DNA from: Chloroflexota bacterium | GTDB lineage: Bacteria; Chloroflexota; Dehalococcoidia; Bin125 | Direction of reading: 5' to 3' | Assembly: GCA_003228175.2 (NCBI GenBank) | Contig: QGNQ01000009.1 | Coordinates: 1 to 64,000, forward strand | DNA: 64,000 nt | Shown: piece after piece, positions 1-8,549 of the stretch | Layout: each line of letters starts with the position of its first letter | Position numbering within the stretch: position 1 is the first letter of the stretch | The notes under the pieces: model-generated | What the model saw: the letters and a program-made list of their open reading frames with translations, nothing else | Database searches by the model: none | What the model was told of the DNA's origin: nothing | Made by a program: the position numbers and the translations under genes

Positions 1-407
1 AAGAGATGCCGGTGGAGCTCTCACCTGGGCGCACGGCCATCGTCAAGTTCCTCACCGTGGGCGACGCCAATCGTGACGGCACCCGTCCCGTCTTCTTCGA
101 GCTCAACGGCGAGCCTCGTCAGGTGACTGTGCGCGACCAGGCGCTCAAGGCGGAGGTCCGCAACCAACCCAAGGTGACCCCCGGCGAAGCGGGGCACGTG
201 GGCGCGCCCACGCCGGGGCTGATCACCGGCGTCTACGTGAAGCGCGGCGCCGTGGTGACGCGCAACGACAAGCTCCTGGACCTGGAGGCGATGAAAATCC
301 AATCGACCATCTACGCCCCCTTCGACGGTCGTGTTGAGGACGTGCTGGTCGAACCCGGGCAGCAGGTCGAGCCGAAAGATTTGCTTGTCGTCGTGACCAG
401 CACCTGA
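1..407 (+). CDS. Pyruvate carboxylase-type biotin carboxyl-carrier C-terminus (5' truncated)
   Basis: Only the last ~135 residues are in the window; the reading frame is open to base 1, so the gene starts upstream. The tail has a short conserved-carboxylase segment (VFFELNGEPRQVTV) and then a biotinyl/lipoyl domain with the biotin attachment motif EAMKIQ, where Lys is the expected biotinylated residue, followed by APFDGRVEDVLVEPGQQV. This order matches the C-terminus of pyruvate carboxylase or its B subunit, which carboxylates pyruvate to oxaloacetate. An oxaloacetate decarboxylase alpha subunit cannot be excluded without the upstream part. Confidence 0.85.
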   Translation, partial: EMPVELSPGRTAIVKFLTVGDANRDGTRPVFFELNGEPRQVTVRDQALKAEVRNQPKVTPGEAGHVGAPTPGLITGVYVKRGAVVTRNDKLLDLEAMKIQSTIYAPFDGRVEDVLVEPGQQVEPKDLLVVVTST

Positions 408-513
408 GACGCGGCGCCTGCTTGGCGATGGGCGCCTGTCGATCCTGCGTCGCGCCAGGCGTCGTAGTTGCGAGCGCCGGACGACGATCCGGCACACGAA
501 GAGAGGACCTGCG

Positions 514-843
514 ATGCGTTACCTGTTGCTGATCTATGACAACGAAGCCACCGTTGAGCACACACCGGAGATGATGGGGGCCTACGAAGCCTTCACCAAG
601 GAGGTCCAGGACGCGGGCGTCTACATCGTCGGCGAGCCGCTGCAGCCCACCGCCACCACCGTCCGCGTGCGCGGGGGCGCCGCCGCCAACACGGACGGCC
701 CCTTCGCCGAGACGAAGGAACAGCTGGGCGGCTACTACATGCTGGACTGCGCGAACCTGGACCAAGCGCTGGGCTACGCGGCGAAGATCCCGACGGCGAA
801 AACCGGCTCGATCGAGGTGCGCCCGATCATGGAAATGGGCTAA
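514..843 (+). CDS. YCII-related (DGPF) domain protein
   Basis: A 109-residue single-domain protein of the YciI/DGPF family. It begins MRYLLLIYDNE and carries the family hallmark TDGPFAETKEQLGGYY in the middle, then a ferredoxin-like C-terminal strand ending in EVRPIMEMG. A ribosome-binding site (GAGAGGA) lies about 7 nt before the ATG. Its stop is only 29 nt before an ECF sigma gene. DGPF proteins are typically encoded next to this sigma-factor group, so a functional link is likely, but the biochemical role of the family is not established. Confidence 0.9.
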   Translation: MRYLLLIYDNEATVEHTPEMMGAYEAFTKEVQDAGVYIVGEPLQPTATTVRVRGGAAANTDGPFAETKEQLGGYYMLDCANLDQALGYAAKIPTAKTGSIEVRPIMEMG

Positions 844-872
844 CGCCCAGCGACGACCGCAGGGGGGCGTCG

Positions 873-2150
873 ATGACGACGGACGAGCCTCGCGCCCCCA
901 TCCCGAACCCTGCCTCGCGCCTGCTCGACACCGTCGTCCGCGAGGAGTGGGGCCAGATCCTGGCCGCACTGATCGCGACCTTCCGCGACTTCGAGCTGGC
1001 CGAGGACGCACTGCAGGACGCCATCGTCACGGCTCTCGACCACTGGCCGCGCGACGGCGCCCCGGACAACCCCGCGGCGTGGCTAACGACCGTCGCGCGG
1101 CGCAAAGCGATCGACCGCCTGCGCCGCTCGCAGATGGACCGCGAGAAGCGCGCCCTCCTGCCGCGCGATCGCACCATCGATGTCGATGCAGCGGCGATCC
1201 TGGACGAGCACGGCGCCATCCCCGATGAGCGCCTGCGGCTGATCTTCACCTGCTGCCACCCGGCGCTGGCGTCGGAGGCACAGGTCGCCTTGACCCTGAA
1301 GTCGCTCGCCGGGCTGACGACGCGGGAGATCGCGCGCGCCTTCCTCGTCAGCAACGCCACCATGGCCCAGCGTCTGGTCCGCGCCAAGCGCAAGATCCGC
1401 GACGCCGGCATCCCCTTCGAGGTGCCGGCGCCGGACCGGCTGGGCGAGCGCATCGATGACGTGCTCTCGGTCCTGTACCTGATTTTCAACGAGGGCTACC
1501 TGGCCGCCGAGGGCAAGGACGTTGTCCGCGCCGAGCTCTGCGGCGAGGCCACCCGGCTGGCGCGCATGCTCGTGGAACTCACGCCGGAGCGGGCCGAGCC
1601 ACGCGGCCTGCTCGCTCTGATGCTCCTGCACGACGCCCGCCGCGAAGTCCGCACGGGCGCCGATGGGGCCATCGTCACGCTGGAGGACCAAGACCGCTCG
1701 CGCTGGGATCAGGCCAAGATTCGCACCGGTGTCGCCGTCCTTGATCGCGCCCTGGAACTGCGACAGCCGGGGCCGTATCAGATCCAGGCCGCGATCGCGG
1801 CGCTGCACGGCGAAGCGAACACGGCCGCCGCGACGGACTGGGCGCAGATCGCTGCCCTCTACGGTCGCCTGCTACAGCTGCAGCCGACACCCGTCGTCGC
1901 GCTGAACCGGGCCGCGGCCGTCGCCATGGCGGACGGGCCCCGCGCCGGCCTCGCCCTGCTCGCCGACCCGGACCTGGCCGAGCGGCTGTCGGACTACCAC
2001 CTCTACCACTCCGCCCGGGCCGACCTGCTGCGCCGGGCCGGCGATGGCTGGGCCGCCGCGGGCGCCTACAAGCGCGCCCTGGAACTCACCCATAATCGTG
2101 GCGAGCGCCTCTACCTGGAGCGTCGTTTGGCGGAGGTGGGGGGTGGTTAG
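873..2150 (+). CDS. ECF-type RNA polymerase sigma factor with C-terminal TPR-like extension (ECF42-like)
   Basis: A 425-residue ECF sigma factor. Region 2 (residues ~25-90) includes ALIATFRDFELAEDALQDA and WLTTVARRKAIDRLRR. Region 4 (~125-180) includes FTCCHPAL and the helix-turn-helix LTTREIARAFLVSNATMAQRL. After it comes a ~230-residue extension (DDVLSVLYLIFNEGY onward) with alpha-helical, TPR-like pairs such as ALNRAAAVAMADG, as in ECF42-type factors. It sits directly downstream of the DGPF gene, the standard arrangement for this group. No anti-sigma factor is adjacent, in keeping with control through the C-terminal extension. Confidence 0.92.
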   Translation: MTTDEPRAPIPNPASRLLDTVVREEWGQILAALIATFRDFELAEDALQDAIVTALDHWPRDGAPDNPAAWLTTVARRKAIDRLRRSQMDREKRALLPRDRTIDVDAAAILDEHGAIPDERLRLIFTCCHPALASEAQVALTLKSLAGLTTREIARAFLVSNATMAQRLVRAKRKIRDAGIPFEVPAPDRLGERIDDVLSVLYLIFNEGYLAAEGKDVVRAELCGEATRLARMLVELTPERAEPRGLLALMLLHDARREVRTGADGAIVTLEDQDRSRWDQAKIRTGVAVLDRALELRQPGPYQIQAAIAALHGEANTAAATDWAQIAALYGRLLQLQPTPVVALNRAAAVAMADGPRAGLALLADPDLAERLSDYHLYHSARADLLRRAGDGWAAAGAYKRALELTHNRGERLYLERRLAEVGGG

Positions 2151-2192
2151 TCGGGCTCGAAGAATGACTGGTCGCGGCTAGCGCCCCTGCCA

Positions 2193-2966
2193 CTAGCGTC
2201 CTTCCCATTGGGGCGCGCGCTTCTCCCGATACGCCGCGGGGCCGGCCTTGGCATCCTGCGTGGCGCCGGCGACCTTGCGCATGGTCTCGCCGAAGCGGAC
2301 CGCGTTGACGAAGTCGGACTCCTGGCCGCGGTAGGCGACTTCCTTCGTCGCGCGCACCGCCAGCGGGGCGGAGAGCAAGAGCCGATCGGCGAGCGTGCGC
2401 GCCGCGTCCATCAGCTCGTCGTGCGGGGTGATCTTCCAGACCAGGCCCATCTCCTTGGCCCGCACCGCATCGACGCGCTCGCCGATCAGCAGGAGCTCCA
2501 TCGCGTTCTGCCAGCCGATCCGCTTGGGCATGCGAATCGCGCCCTGGATCGTTGGCACGCCGATCCGCACCTCCGGGAAGCCGAACTGTGCCCGTTCACT
2601 CGCGATCACGAAATCACAGGCCGCCACGAGCGTGCAGGCGAAGCCCAGGCAGTACCCATTGACCGCCGCGATCGTCGGCTTCCAGACCTCCAGCCCGCTC
2701 TCCAGCGATGTCATGGACGGCACCTCCCAGAACGACCCCTGGGCCTGCGCGCCACCGAAACCACTCACGTCGGCGCCGGCGCTGAATGCCCGTCCCGTGC
2801 CCGTCACGATGCCGACCCAGGCCTCGTCGTCCTCGCGGAACGTGCGCCATGCGTCGTTGAGATCTTGGCGCAGCTCCGCGTTGATCGCGTTCAGCGCCTC
2901 GGGCCGGTTGTAGGTGATCGTCGCGACACGGCCGTCGCGTTCATACAGGACCGTCTCGCCCATCAT
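2193..2966 (-). CDS. Enoyl-CoA hydratase/isomerase family protein (crotonase)
   Basis: A 257-residue crotonase-fold enzyme. The N-terminus (VLYERDGRVATITYNRPEALNAIN) and the oxyanion-hole segments GRAFSAGADVSGF and AVNGYCLGFACTLVAACDF are all present. The positions of the two catalytic Glu residues of classical enoyl-CoA hydratase are not clearly conserved: the sequence around residue 130 reads FGFPEVRIGVPT, keeping one Glu. Hydratase, isomerase or related acyl-CoA activity is therefore possible. An AAGGAG site precedes ATG by 6 nt. It is convergent with the sigma-factor gene and divergent from trmH. Confidence 0.9.
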   Translation of the reverse strand: MMGETVLYERDGRVATITYNRPEALNAINAELRQDLNDAWRTFREDDEAWVGIVTGTGRAFSAGADVSGFGGAQAQGSFWEVPSMTSLESGLEVWKPTIAAVNGYCLGFACTLVAACDFVIASERAQFGFPEVRIGVPTIQGAIRMPKRIGWQNAMELLLIGERVDAVRAKEMGLVWKITPHDELMDAARTLADRLLLSAPLAVRATKEVAYRGQESDFVNAVRFGETMRKVAGATQDAKAGPAAYREKRAPQWEGR

Positions 2967-3075
2967 TGACTCCTTATCCGCAGGCGTTCGCTGCTCGCGG
3001 CGCAGGCTGCGGCCGGCCCAGCACGAACGAAGATCGGGAGTGGATGCTACCGCAGCCGCGCCGCGTGCCCGCTGC

Positions 3076-3081
3076 TAGCCT
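3076..3081 (+). promoter_or_regulatory. -10 element TAGCCT of a probable leaderless trmH transcript
   Basis: TAGCCT ends 6 nt before the ATG at 3088, and no Shine-Dalgarno sequence is visible. The spacing puts the expected transcription start on or next to the start codon. The same layout recurs at seven other genes in this window. Confidence 0.55.
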
Positions 3082-3087
3082 CCGGCC

Positions 3088-3675
3088 ATGTCCACGTCCC
3101 GACGCCGCCAGCGCCTGCGACACGTCCTCGAGCGCCGCCAGGACGATGTCACTGTCGTGTTGGACAACGTTCACGACGCGCACAACGCCTCCGCCGTGCT
3201 GCGCAGCGCCGATGGCTTCGGCGTGGGCCGCATCGCCTTGCTGTACACCGACAACCCCATGCCGGTCCTCTCCGACGGCGTCTCCGGATTCACGCGCAAA
3301 TGGATGCAAATCGACAGTTACGACGACCCACAGGCCTGCATCAGTGAGATACGCGCTCGTGGTGAGTGCATCATCGCAACACACCTTCAGGAAGACACCA
3401 CCAGCCAGCTCGAAGTCGATTGGACGGGGCCCGTGGCGCTCATCCTGGGCAATGAGCACCAAGGCTGCACACCCGAAATGCGCGCCGCCGCCGACGCCAC
3501 CGTCGCCATTCCGATGCTGGGCATGGCGCAAAGCTTCAATGTTTCGGTGGCGGGCGCTATCATCCTGGCCGAGCTGTACCGCCAACGCGCGGCACAGGGG
3601 ATGTATCAGCCGAAATGGAACCGCGTCAAAGAGGCGCTCTACCGTTCCTGGCTGGCGAGAGAATCCCCCCAGTGA
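3088..3675 (+). CDS. trmH: TrmH-like tRNA/rRNA (ribose 2'-O) methyltransferase, SPOUT family
   Basis: A 195-residue SPOUT (SpoU) methylase. Motif 1 is DNVHDAHNASAVLRSADGFG, motif 2 LILGNEHQGCTPEM, and motif 3 IPMLGMAQSFNVSVAGAIIL; together these form the knotted AdoMet site and contain the conserved Asn/Arg, Glu and Ser/Asn residues. Length and motifs fit TrmH, which methylates the 2'-OH of G18 in the tRNA D-loop, although exact substrate is not decidable from sequence alone. The start is supported by a TAGCCT -10 box 6 nt upstream (leaderless arrangement). A second, longer SpoU methylase lies at 11.8 kb. Confidence 0.9.
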   Translation: MSTSRRRQRLRHVLERRQDDVTVVLDNVHDAHNASAVLRSADGFGVGRIALLYTDNPMPVLSDGVSGFTRKWMQIDSYDDPQACISEIRARGECIIATHLQEDTTSQLEVDWTGPVALILGNEHQGCTPEMRAAADATVAIPMLGMAQSFNVSVAGAIILAELYRQRAAQGMYQPKWNRVKEALYRSWLARESPQ

Positions 3676-3794
3676 CGGCTGTCACATCTCGGGCTCGCAG
3701 AGTCGGACGCCTGCAGCGGTAGCGGATACGCTGCGCAAACCAGCCATGCCGCGACGCGGCGCACACACATTGTGTGACTAGAGGAGTACAGAGA

Positions 3795-5096
3795 ATGGAA
3801 CTGCAAAGCGTAGTACTGGTAGATGGTGTGCGATCGCCGTTCGCCAAGGGGGGCCGCGGCGGCTTCGCCGCCACCCGGCTGGACGATATCGCCGTCACGG
3901 TGCTGAAGGCGCTGCTGGCGCGCAACCCGAAGCTCGACCCGAACGAGATCGAAGAGATCGGCGTCGGCAACGTTGGCGGCGTGGCGGAGTTCGCCGGACT
4001 CGCGGGGAACCACATCGGCCGGCTGGCCGGGCTGCCCGAGTCCGTCTGCTCCTTCGATGTCTCTCGCCAGTGCGGCAGCAGCATGGAATCCCTGCACCGC
4101 ATCGCGCAGAGCATCATGGTCGGCGCGACAGAGGTCGGTATCTCCATGGGCGCCGAGCGCATGGGCCGCCAGCTGGGCGGCGCCGCCGCCGAAGGCAACC
4201 GCATCACGGAGTTCAACACCGATCGCCACGACATGACCCCGCTGCAGCGCAACATGGCGTCGGATCACGCGGCCAGCTTCTCCCAGCCGATTCCGGATTT
4301 CATCCTGGACTCGGACCCGGTGCTCTCGATGACGCAGACGGCGCAGAACGTCGCCGACACCTACAACCTCACGCGTGAGCAACTGGACGGATTCGCGGTC
4401 GAGAGCCACCGCAAGTACGGCGAGGCCCTGGCCGCCGGCTTCTACGACGACGAGCTCGTCCCGTATGAGACCGAGAAGCCCGTCATGAACGACGACGGCT
4501 CCGTGGACCTCAGCCAGCACGGCGAGAAAATCCTGGTCTCGCAGGACGAGGGCTACCGCGCCGGCACGAACATGGAGACCCTGGCCACGCTGGGCCCCGT
4601 CAAGGGCATCAAGAGCTATGGCGACCGGGATCTCATGATCACGGCCGGCAACTCCTGCCCCACCAACGATGGAGTCACCGCCGCGCTGATCATGAGCGAG
4701 GCCAAGGCCAAGGGCCTTGGCCTTGAGCCGCTGGCCCGCATCATTGGCTTCGGTGTCGCCGGCGTGAAGCCGCAGCTGATGGGCCTGGGCCCCGTGCCGG
4801 CGACCCGCAAGGCGCTCGCGAACGCGGGCATCACCGCCGACCAGCTCGACCGCGTGGAGTTCAACGAAGCCTTCGCGGCGCAGGTCATCCCGAGCATGGC
4901 GGAGCTGGGCATCCCCCTGGAGAAGGTCAACGTCAACGGCGGCTCGGTCGCGATCGGCCACCCGCTGGGCGCGACGGGCACCCGCCTGGTCCACACCCTG
5001 GGCCGGGAGATGAAGCGCTCCGGCGCAAAGTACGGCCTGGCCACCCAGTGCATCGGCGCTGGCATGGGCATCTCCACGATCCTCGAATCCGTCTAG
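3795..5096 (+). CDS. Thiolase (acetyl-CoA acyltransferase)
   Basis: A 433-residue thiolase with all catalytic elements: nucleophilic Cys in FDVSRQCGSSMESLH, NEAFAAQ, GGSVAIGHPLGATG (His) and the C-terminal Cys in ATQCIGAGMGI. It catalyses reversible thiolytic cleavage or condensation of acyl-CoAs, as in beta-oxidation or acetoacetyl-CoA formation. I chose the ATG at 3795 rather than the ORF-track start at 3774, because the GAGGAG site at 3781 is correctly spaced from it. A strong terminator-like hairpin follows the stop codon. Confidence 0.95.
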   Translation: MELQSVVLVDGVRSPFAKGGRGGFAATRLDDIAVTVLKALLARNPKLDPNEIEEIGVGNVGGVAEFAGLAGNHIGRLAGLPESVCSFDVSRQCGSSMESLHRIAQSIMVGATEVGISMGAERMGRQLGGAAAEGNRITEFNTDRHDMTPLQRNMASDHAASFSQPIPDFILDSDPVLSMTQTAQNVADTYNLTREQLDGFAVESHRKYGEALAAGFYDDELVPYETEKPVMNDDGSVDLSQHGEKILVSQDEGYRAGTNMETLATLGPVKGIKSYGDRDLMITAGNSCPTNDGVTAALIMSEAKAKGLGLEPLARIIGFGVAGVKPQLMGLGPVPATRKALANAGITADQLDRVEFNEAFAAQVIPSMAELGIPLEKVNVNGGSVAIGHPLGATGTRLVHTLGREMKRSGAKYGLATQCIGAGMGISTILESV

Positions 5097-5104
5097 TCAG
5101 TTCC

Positions 5105-5137
5105 GACCGGCCGCCCACAGACCCGGGGCGGCCGGTC
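5105..5137 (+). terminator. Terminator-like hairpin after the thiolase gene
   Basis: GACCGGCCGCCC pairs perfectly with GGGCGGCCGGTC: a 12-bp stem with a 9-nt loop, starting 8 nt after the thiolase stop. No T-tract follows, so termination efficiency is uncertain. Confidence 0.6.
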
Positions 5138-5160
5138 CGCTGACCGGCACGAAACGGGTC

Positions 5161-5940
5161 ATGCGTATCGAAGTCGCGGCGGACACGGATGTCGGACGGC
5201 TGCGCGCCGTCAACCAAGACGCCGTGCACGCCGCGACTTTTCGATCCCGCCCCGATGGCCCGGTGGATCGCGCTTGTCTGATCGTCGCCGACGGACTGGG
5301 CGGACACGCTGCGGGCGAAATCGCCAGCGCCCTCGCGATCGAGACGATCGCGGACGCCAGCGCGTCGCTGCTCTCCCGCCCTGACGTGTCCCTGGACTCG
5401 CCAGACAGCGCCAGCGCGATCGCGGACGCCGTGCAGGAGGCGCACACGCGCATCCTCGCCCGCGCCACCCAAGAGCCTCGGCTGGCAGGCATGGGCACCG
5501 TGATCGTCGTCGCCTGGCTCGTCGTCCGCGAAGGGGAGGCCGGCATGCTGCTCGCCCACGCCGGCGACTCGCGGGCCTACCACCTGGCCGATGGCGCGCT
5601 CCGCCAAGCCACGCCGGACCATTCCTGGGTGGGGGAGGCCGTGCGCGAGGGCCGCCTGACCGCCGACGAGGCCCGCACCGACCCGCGACGCAACGTCGTC
5701 ACGCGCTCGCTGGGCGCGCAGGAGACCGTCGAGGTCGAGCTGAACGGCCCCACGCGCCTCAGTCCAGGCGACCGCATCCTGCTCTGCAGCGACGGCCTGC
5801 ACGGCGTTGTCGACAACGACGCACTACGCGACCTTCTGGGCCAGGGAGACCCCTCGGCGACCGCGCGCGCCCTGATCGACGCCGCCAACGCGGGCGGTGG
5901 GCCCGACAATATTGGTGTCGCGATCGCCGCCATCGGATGA
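5161..5940 (+). CDS. PP2C-family serine/threonine protein phosphatase
   Basis: A 259-residue stand-alone PP2C (PPM) phosphatase domain. Metal-binding motifs are visible in order: NQDAVHA near residue 20, ADGLGGHAAGE near 42, GDSRAYHL near 137, SDGLHGVVDND near 217 and the final GGPDNIGV. It dephosphorylates phospho-Ser/Thr, usually to reverse a Hanks-type kinase. No kinase is adjacent in this window. There is no membrane segment, so it is cytoplasmic. No good Shine-Dalgarno is seen before the ATG. Confidence 0.93.
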   Translation: MRIEVAADTDVGRLRAVNQDAVHAATFRSRPDGPVDRACLIVADGLGGHAAGEIASALAIETIADASASLLSRPDVSLDSPDSASAIADAVQEAHTRILARATQEPRLAGMGTVIVVAWLVVREGEAGMLLAHAGDSRAYHLADGALRQATPDHSWVGEAVREGRLTADEARTDPRRNVVTRSLGAQETVEVELNGPTRLSPGDRILLCSDGLHGVVDNDALRDLLGQGDPSATARALIDAANAGGGPDNIGVAIAAIG

Positions 5941-5962
5941 GCCCGGCCGCGCCCAGCGGGGG

Positions 5963-6472
5963 CTAGTCTCGCGACAAGGCCAGCCCCGGCACGACCTCGA
6001 GGTTTGGGATCTTGCGCAGCTCCGACGGATGCAGCCGCAGCTTGCAGGAACGACTGCCCCCGCCGATCACGATCTCCGGCAGATCCAGCAGGCGCGGATC
6101 GATGTACTTGGACAGATCTTCCGGCAGTCCGAACAGCGTCACGCCGCCGATCAACATGCCCGTCAGCGCCACCGTGTCCTCACCGCTCGCGAACGACAGT
6201 TTGCGCACGCCCATCAGCTTGCGCATCGTCTTATTGACGTCGAGGCGCTGGTTCGCCGTCACGCAGGCCGCCGAAAACACCCGTGGCTCCTTGCGCGACG
6301 CCACGATGATCGTGTTGCCAGACGACCCCGGATCGATCCCGTAGTGCGCGCAGAACTGCTCCGTGTCGGCCAGGGCCGGGTCGCAGGCCATGCGCTCGTA
6401 GCGCACACTCAGGGCGTCCAACTGCGCGAACACGGTCGATTCGGCGGCTTGCATCGAGAGATCGTCGGGCAT
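5963..6472 (-). CDS. YbaK/EbsC family aminoacyl-tRNA deacylase
   Basis: A 169-residue YbaK/ProX-type editing domain. Recognisable parts include the N-terminal strand ALSVRYERMAC, the central TIIVASRKEPRVFSAACV, the conserved LDVNKTMRKLMGVRKLSFAS containing the catalytic-type Lys, and the glycine-rich LTGMLIGGVTLFGLP. Proteins of this family hydrolyse mischarged aminoacyl-tRNAs such as Ala- or Cys-tRNA(Pro). A TATTCT box lies 10 nt upstream of the ATG, suggesting an almost leaderless transcript. It ends 22 nt from the converging PP2C gene. Confidence 0.85.
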   Translation of the reverse strand: MPDDLSMQAAESTVFAQLDALSVRYERMACDPALADTEQFCAHYGIDPGSSGNTIIVASRKEPRVFSAACVTANQRLDVNKTMRKLMGVRKLSFASGEDTVALTGMLIGGVTLFGLPEDLSKYIDPRLLDLPEIVIGGGSRSCKLRLHPSELRKIPNLEVVPGLALSRD

Positions 6473-6577
6473 GATGCGGCCCAGAATACCGCGACCGCAT
6501 CCCCGCTCCAGTCGCGACTGTATTGCTGCGCCCGATCGGCCCTCCTAGGCTGAGCAGCGCGCCACGAAGGAGGCCCC

Positions 6578-7651
6578 ATGCGATATCGCCGCATCGCCGG
6601 AACAGACATCGACGTGTCCGAGATCGGCTTCGGCGTCTGGACGGTCGCCGCCGGCTGGTGGGGCGACTTCAGCGACGACGAAGCCGCCGCCCTGCTGCGC
6701 GAAGCGCGGGAGCTTGGCATCACCTTCTTCGACACCGCGGAGACCTACGGCAACGGTCGCGGCGAGACGGTGCTGGCCCACGCCTTTCCCGGGGCCGAGC
6801 GCGACAAGATCGTCATCGGCACCAAGTTCGGCTACGACTGGCAGCATCGGGCGGCGGACAAGCAAGCCGGCCACCAGGAGGCGGAGCACAACTGGGATCC
6901 TGCCTTCCTCGAAACCGCCCTGCGCGGCTCCCTGGAGCGGCTGGGCACTGACCGTATCGACCACTGGCAGCTGCACAACCCGCGCATGGACGCCCTGCAA
7001 CGCGACGACCTCTGGACCTTCCTCGAGAAAATTCAGCGCGAGGGGCATGTTCGCTCCATCGGTGTCGCCCTGGGCCCCGCGATTGGTTGGCAGGAGGAGG
7101 GCGAGTATGCGATGGCGCATCGGCCTGCCCACACCGTGCAGATGATCTATAACGCGCTGGAGCTGGACCCCGGTCGCGCCCTGCTGCGTGCCGCCAAGGA
7201 GTCCGGCACGTCGCTGCTCGTGCGCGTGCCGCACTCCTCCGGCATGCTCGAAGGGCAGTACACGGCGGACACCGTCTTCGCCGAGAACGACCATCGACGC
7301 CACCGCCCTCGCGCCTGGCTGCTCAACGGCCTCAAGAAGATCGATCAGCTCGGCTTCCTGACCGACGACGGCGCGACCCTGGGCCAGAAGGCGCTGCGCT
7401 ACGTGCTGCGTGACCCGGCGATCGTCAGTGCCCTGCCCAACATCTACAACCGTGAGCAACTCCTGGAGTTCGCGGCGGCCTCCGACGTGGCCGATATCGA
7501 CGACGCCCAGGAGGCCACCATCACCTCCCTGTTCGAGGCCAACTACGGCCTGCCCGTCGAGCAGGAGGCAGGGCTGAATCCCGAGACGCAGCGTCGGCAC
7601 GAGGCCGCGAAGGCGCCCGCCCAAACGGCAGAAGGATCGGCCTCCCGATGA
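6578..7651 (+). CDS. Aldo/keto reductase
   Basis: A 357-residue NAD(P)H-dependent aldo/keto reductase with a TIM-barrel pattern. The N-terminus is IAGTDIDVSEIGFGVWTV; the catalytic-Tyr region is FFDTAETYGNGRGE; KFGYDW gives the conserved Lys, and HWQLHNPR the barrel His. The length and C-terminal DPAIVSALPNIYNREQL fit the AKR superfamily. The substrate is not predictable. An AAGGAGG site precedes the ATG, and a TAGGCT -10 box lies at 6546. Its last codons overlap hemQ by 4 nt (ATGA), so the two are translationally coupled. Confidence 0.92.
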   Translation: MRYRRIAGTDIDVSEIGFGVWTVAAGWWGDFSDDEAAALLREARELGITFFDTAETYGNGRGETVLAHAFPGAERDKIVIGTKFGYDWQHRAADKQAGHQEAEHNWDPAFLETALRGSLERLGTDRIDHWQLHNPRMDALQRDDLWTFLEKIQREGHVRSIGVALGPAIGWQEEGEYAMAHRPAHTVQMIYNALELDPGRALLRAAKESGTSLLVRVPHSSGMLEGQYTADTVFAENDHRRHRPRAWLLNGLKKIDQLGFLTDDGATLGQKALRYVLRDPAIVSALPNIYNREQLLEFAAASDVADIDDAQEATITSLFEANYGLPVEQEAGLNPETQRRHEAAKAPAQTAEGSASR

Positions 7652-8460
7652 CCACCACCGAATCCGCACAGGCCTCCCACCCGCATCAGGGCGAGCATCC
7701 GCCGGCGGCGGCCGGCGCCCAGGCGCATCAGCACGGCGCTGGTCCGGCCCACGGCAAGCAGTTCGTCAAGTTCAGCTTCTTCCGCGTCCGCGACGCCGTC
7801 CGCTCCGCCTGCGCCGATGACCGGGCCGCGTTGGCCGCCCAGCTCGCGACGCTGCTGGACGCCTCCGCCGAACGCATGTTGACCCGGACGTACAGCACCG
7901 TCGGTACGCGCGCCGACACGGACTTCCTCGTTTGGCAGGTCTCCGACGAGCTCTCCGAGATCCAGGATTGGCACGGGGCGCTGCTGGGCTCGCCGCTCGG
8001 CGCTGCCCTCACCCGGCCGCACTCCTTCCTCTCGATGACGATGCGCTCCATGTACAGCAACCCGCTGCACCCCGAGACGAAGGGCCGCGAGACCCTGCGC
8101 GAGGACGGCGGCACCGCTGACTACCTCTTCCTCTACCCCATGGTCAAAACCAAGGACTGGTACAAGCTCCCCCTGGACGAGCGCCAGGCGATGATGAACG
8201 AGCACATCGCCGTGGGGCACAAGTACCACAACATCAAGATCAACACGACGTACTCCTACGGCCTCGATGACCAGGAGTTCGTCGTCGCGTTCGAGGGCGA
8301 CAGCCCGGGCGAGTTCCTGGCCCTGGTGCGGGAGCTGCGTACCTCGCGATCGACCAGCTACACGGAGCGCGACACGCCCATGTTCACCTGCCGACGCGTT
8401 GCGCCGGCCGCGCTGGCCCAGTCGATCGGACTTCGCGGCGAAATCGATCAGGCCCAGTAG
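7648..8460 (+). CDS. hemQ: Chlorite dismutase-family protein, probable coproheme decarboxylase HemQ
   Basis: A 270-residue chlorite dismutase-fold protein with a His-rich, low-complexity N-terminus (residues 1-35). The C-terminal half holds DWYKLPLDERQAMMNEHI, where a conserved His region serves as the haem ligand, and NTTYSYGLDDQEFVVAFE. The Gln in the latter occupies the region where true chlorite dismutases carry Arg, so HemQ (last step of coproporphyrin-dependent haem synthesis) is the better call. It overlaps the upstream aldo/keto reductase by 4 nt. No other haem-pathway gene is in the window. Confidence 0.85.
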   Translation: MTTTESAQASHPHQGEHPPAAAGAQAHQHGAGPAHGKQFVKFSFFRVRDAVRSACADDRAALAAQLATLLDASAERMLTRTYSTVGTRADTDFLVWQVSDELSEIQDWHGALLGSPLGAALTRPHSFLSMTMRSMYSNPLHPETKGRETLREDGGTADYLFLYPMVKTKDWYKLPLDERQAMMNEHIAVGHKYHNIKINTTYSYGLDDQEFVVAFEGDSPGEFLALVRELRTSRSTSYTERDTPMFTCRRVAPAALAQSIGLRGEIDQAQ

Positions 8461-8549
8461 CGAACTGCGCCCGCGCGACAGCCCCACAAGCCGGGCGGGC
8501 GGCTATCCTGGCGCACGTCCGTCCCCCCGCGCATTCGACAGGAGCCCCC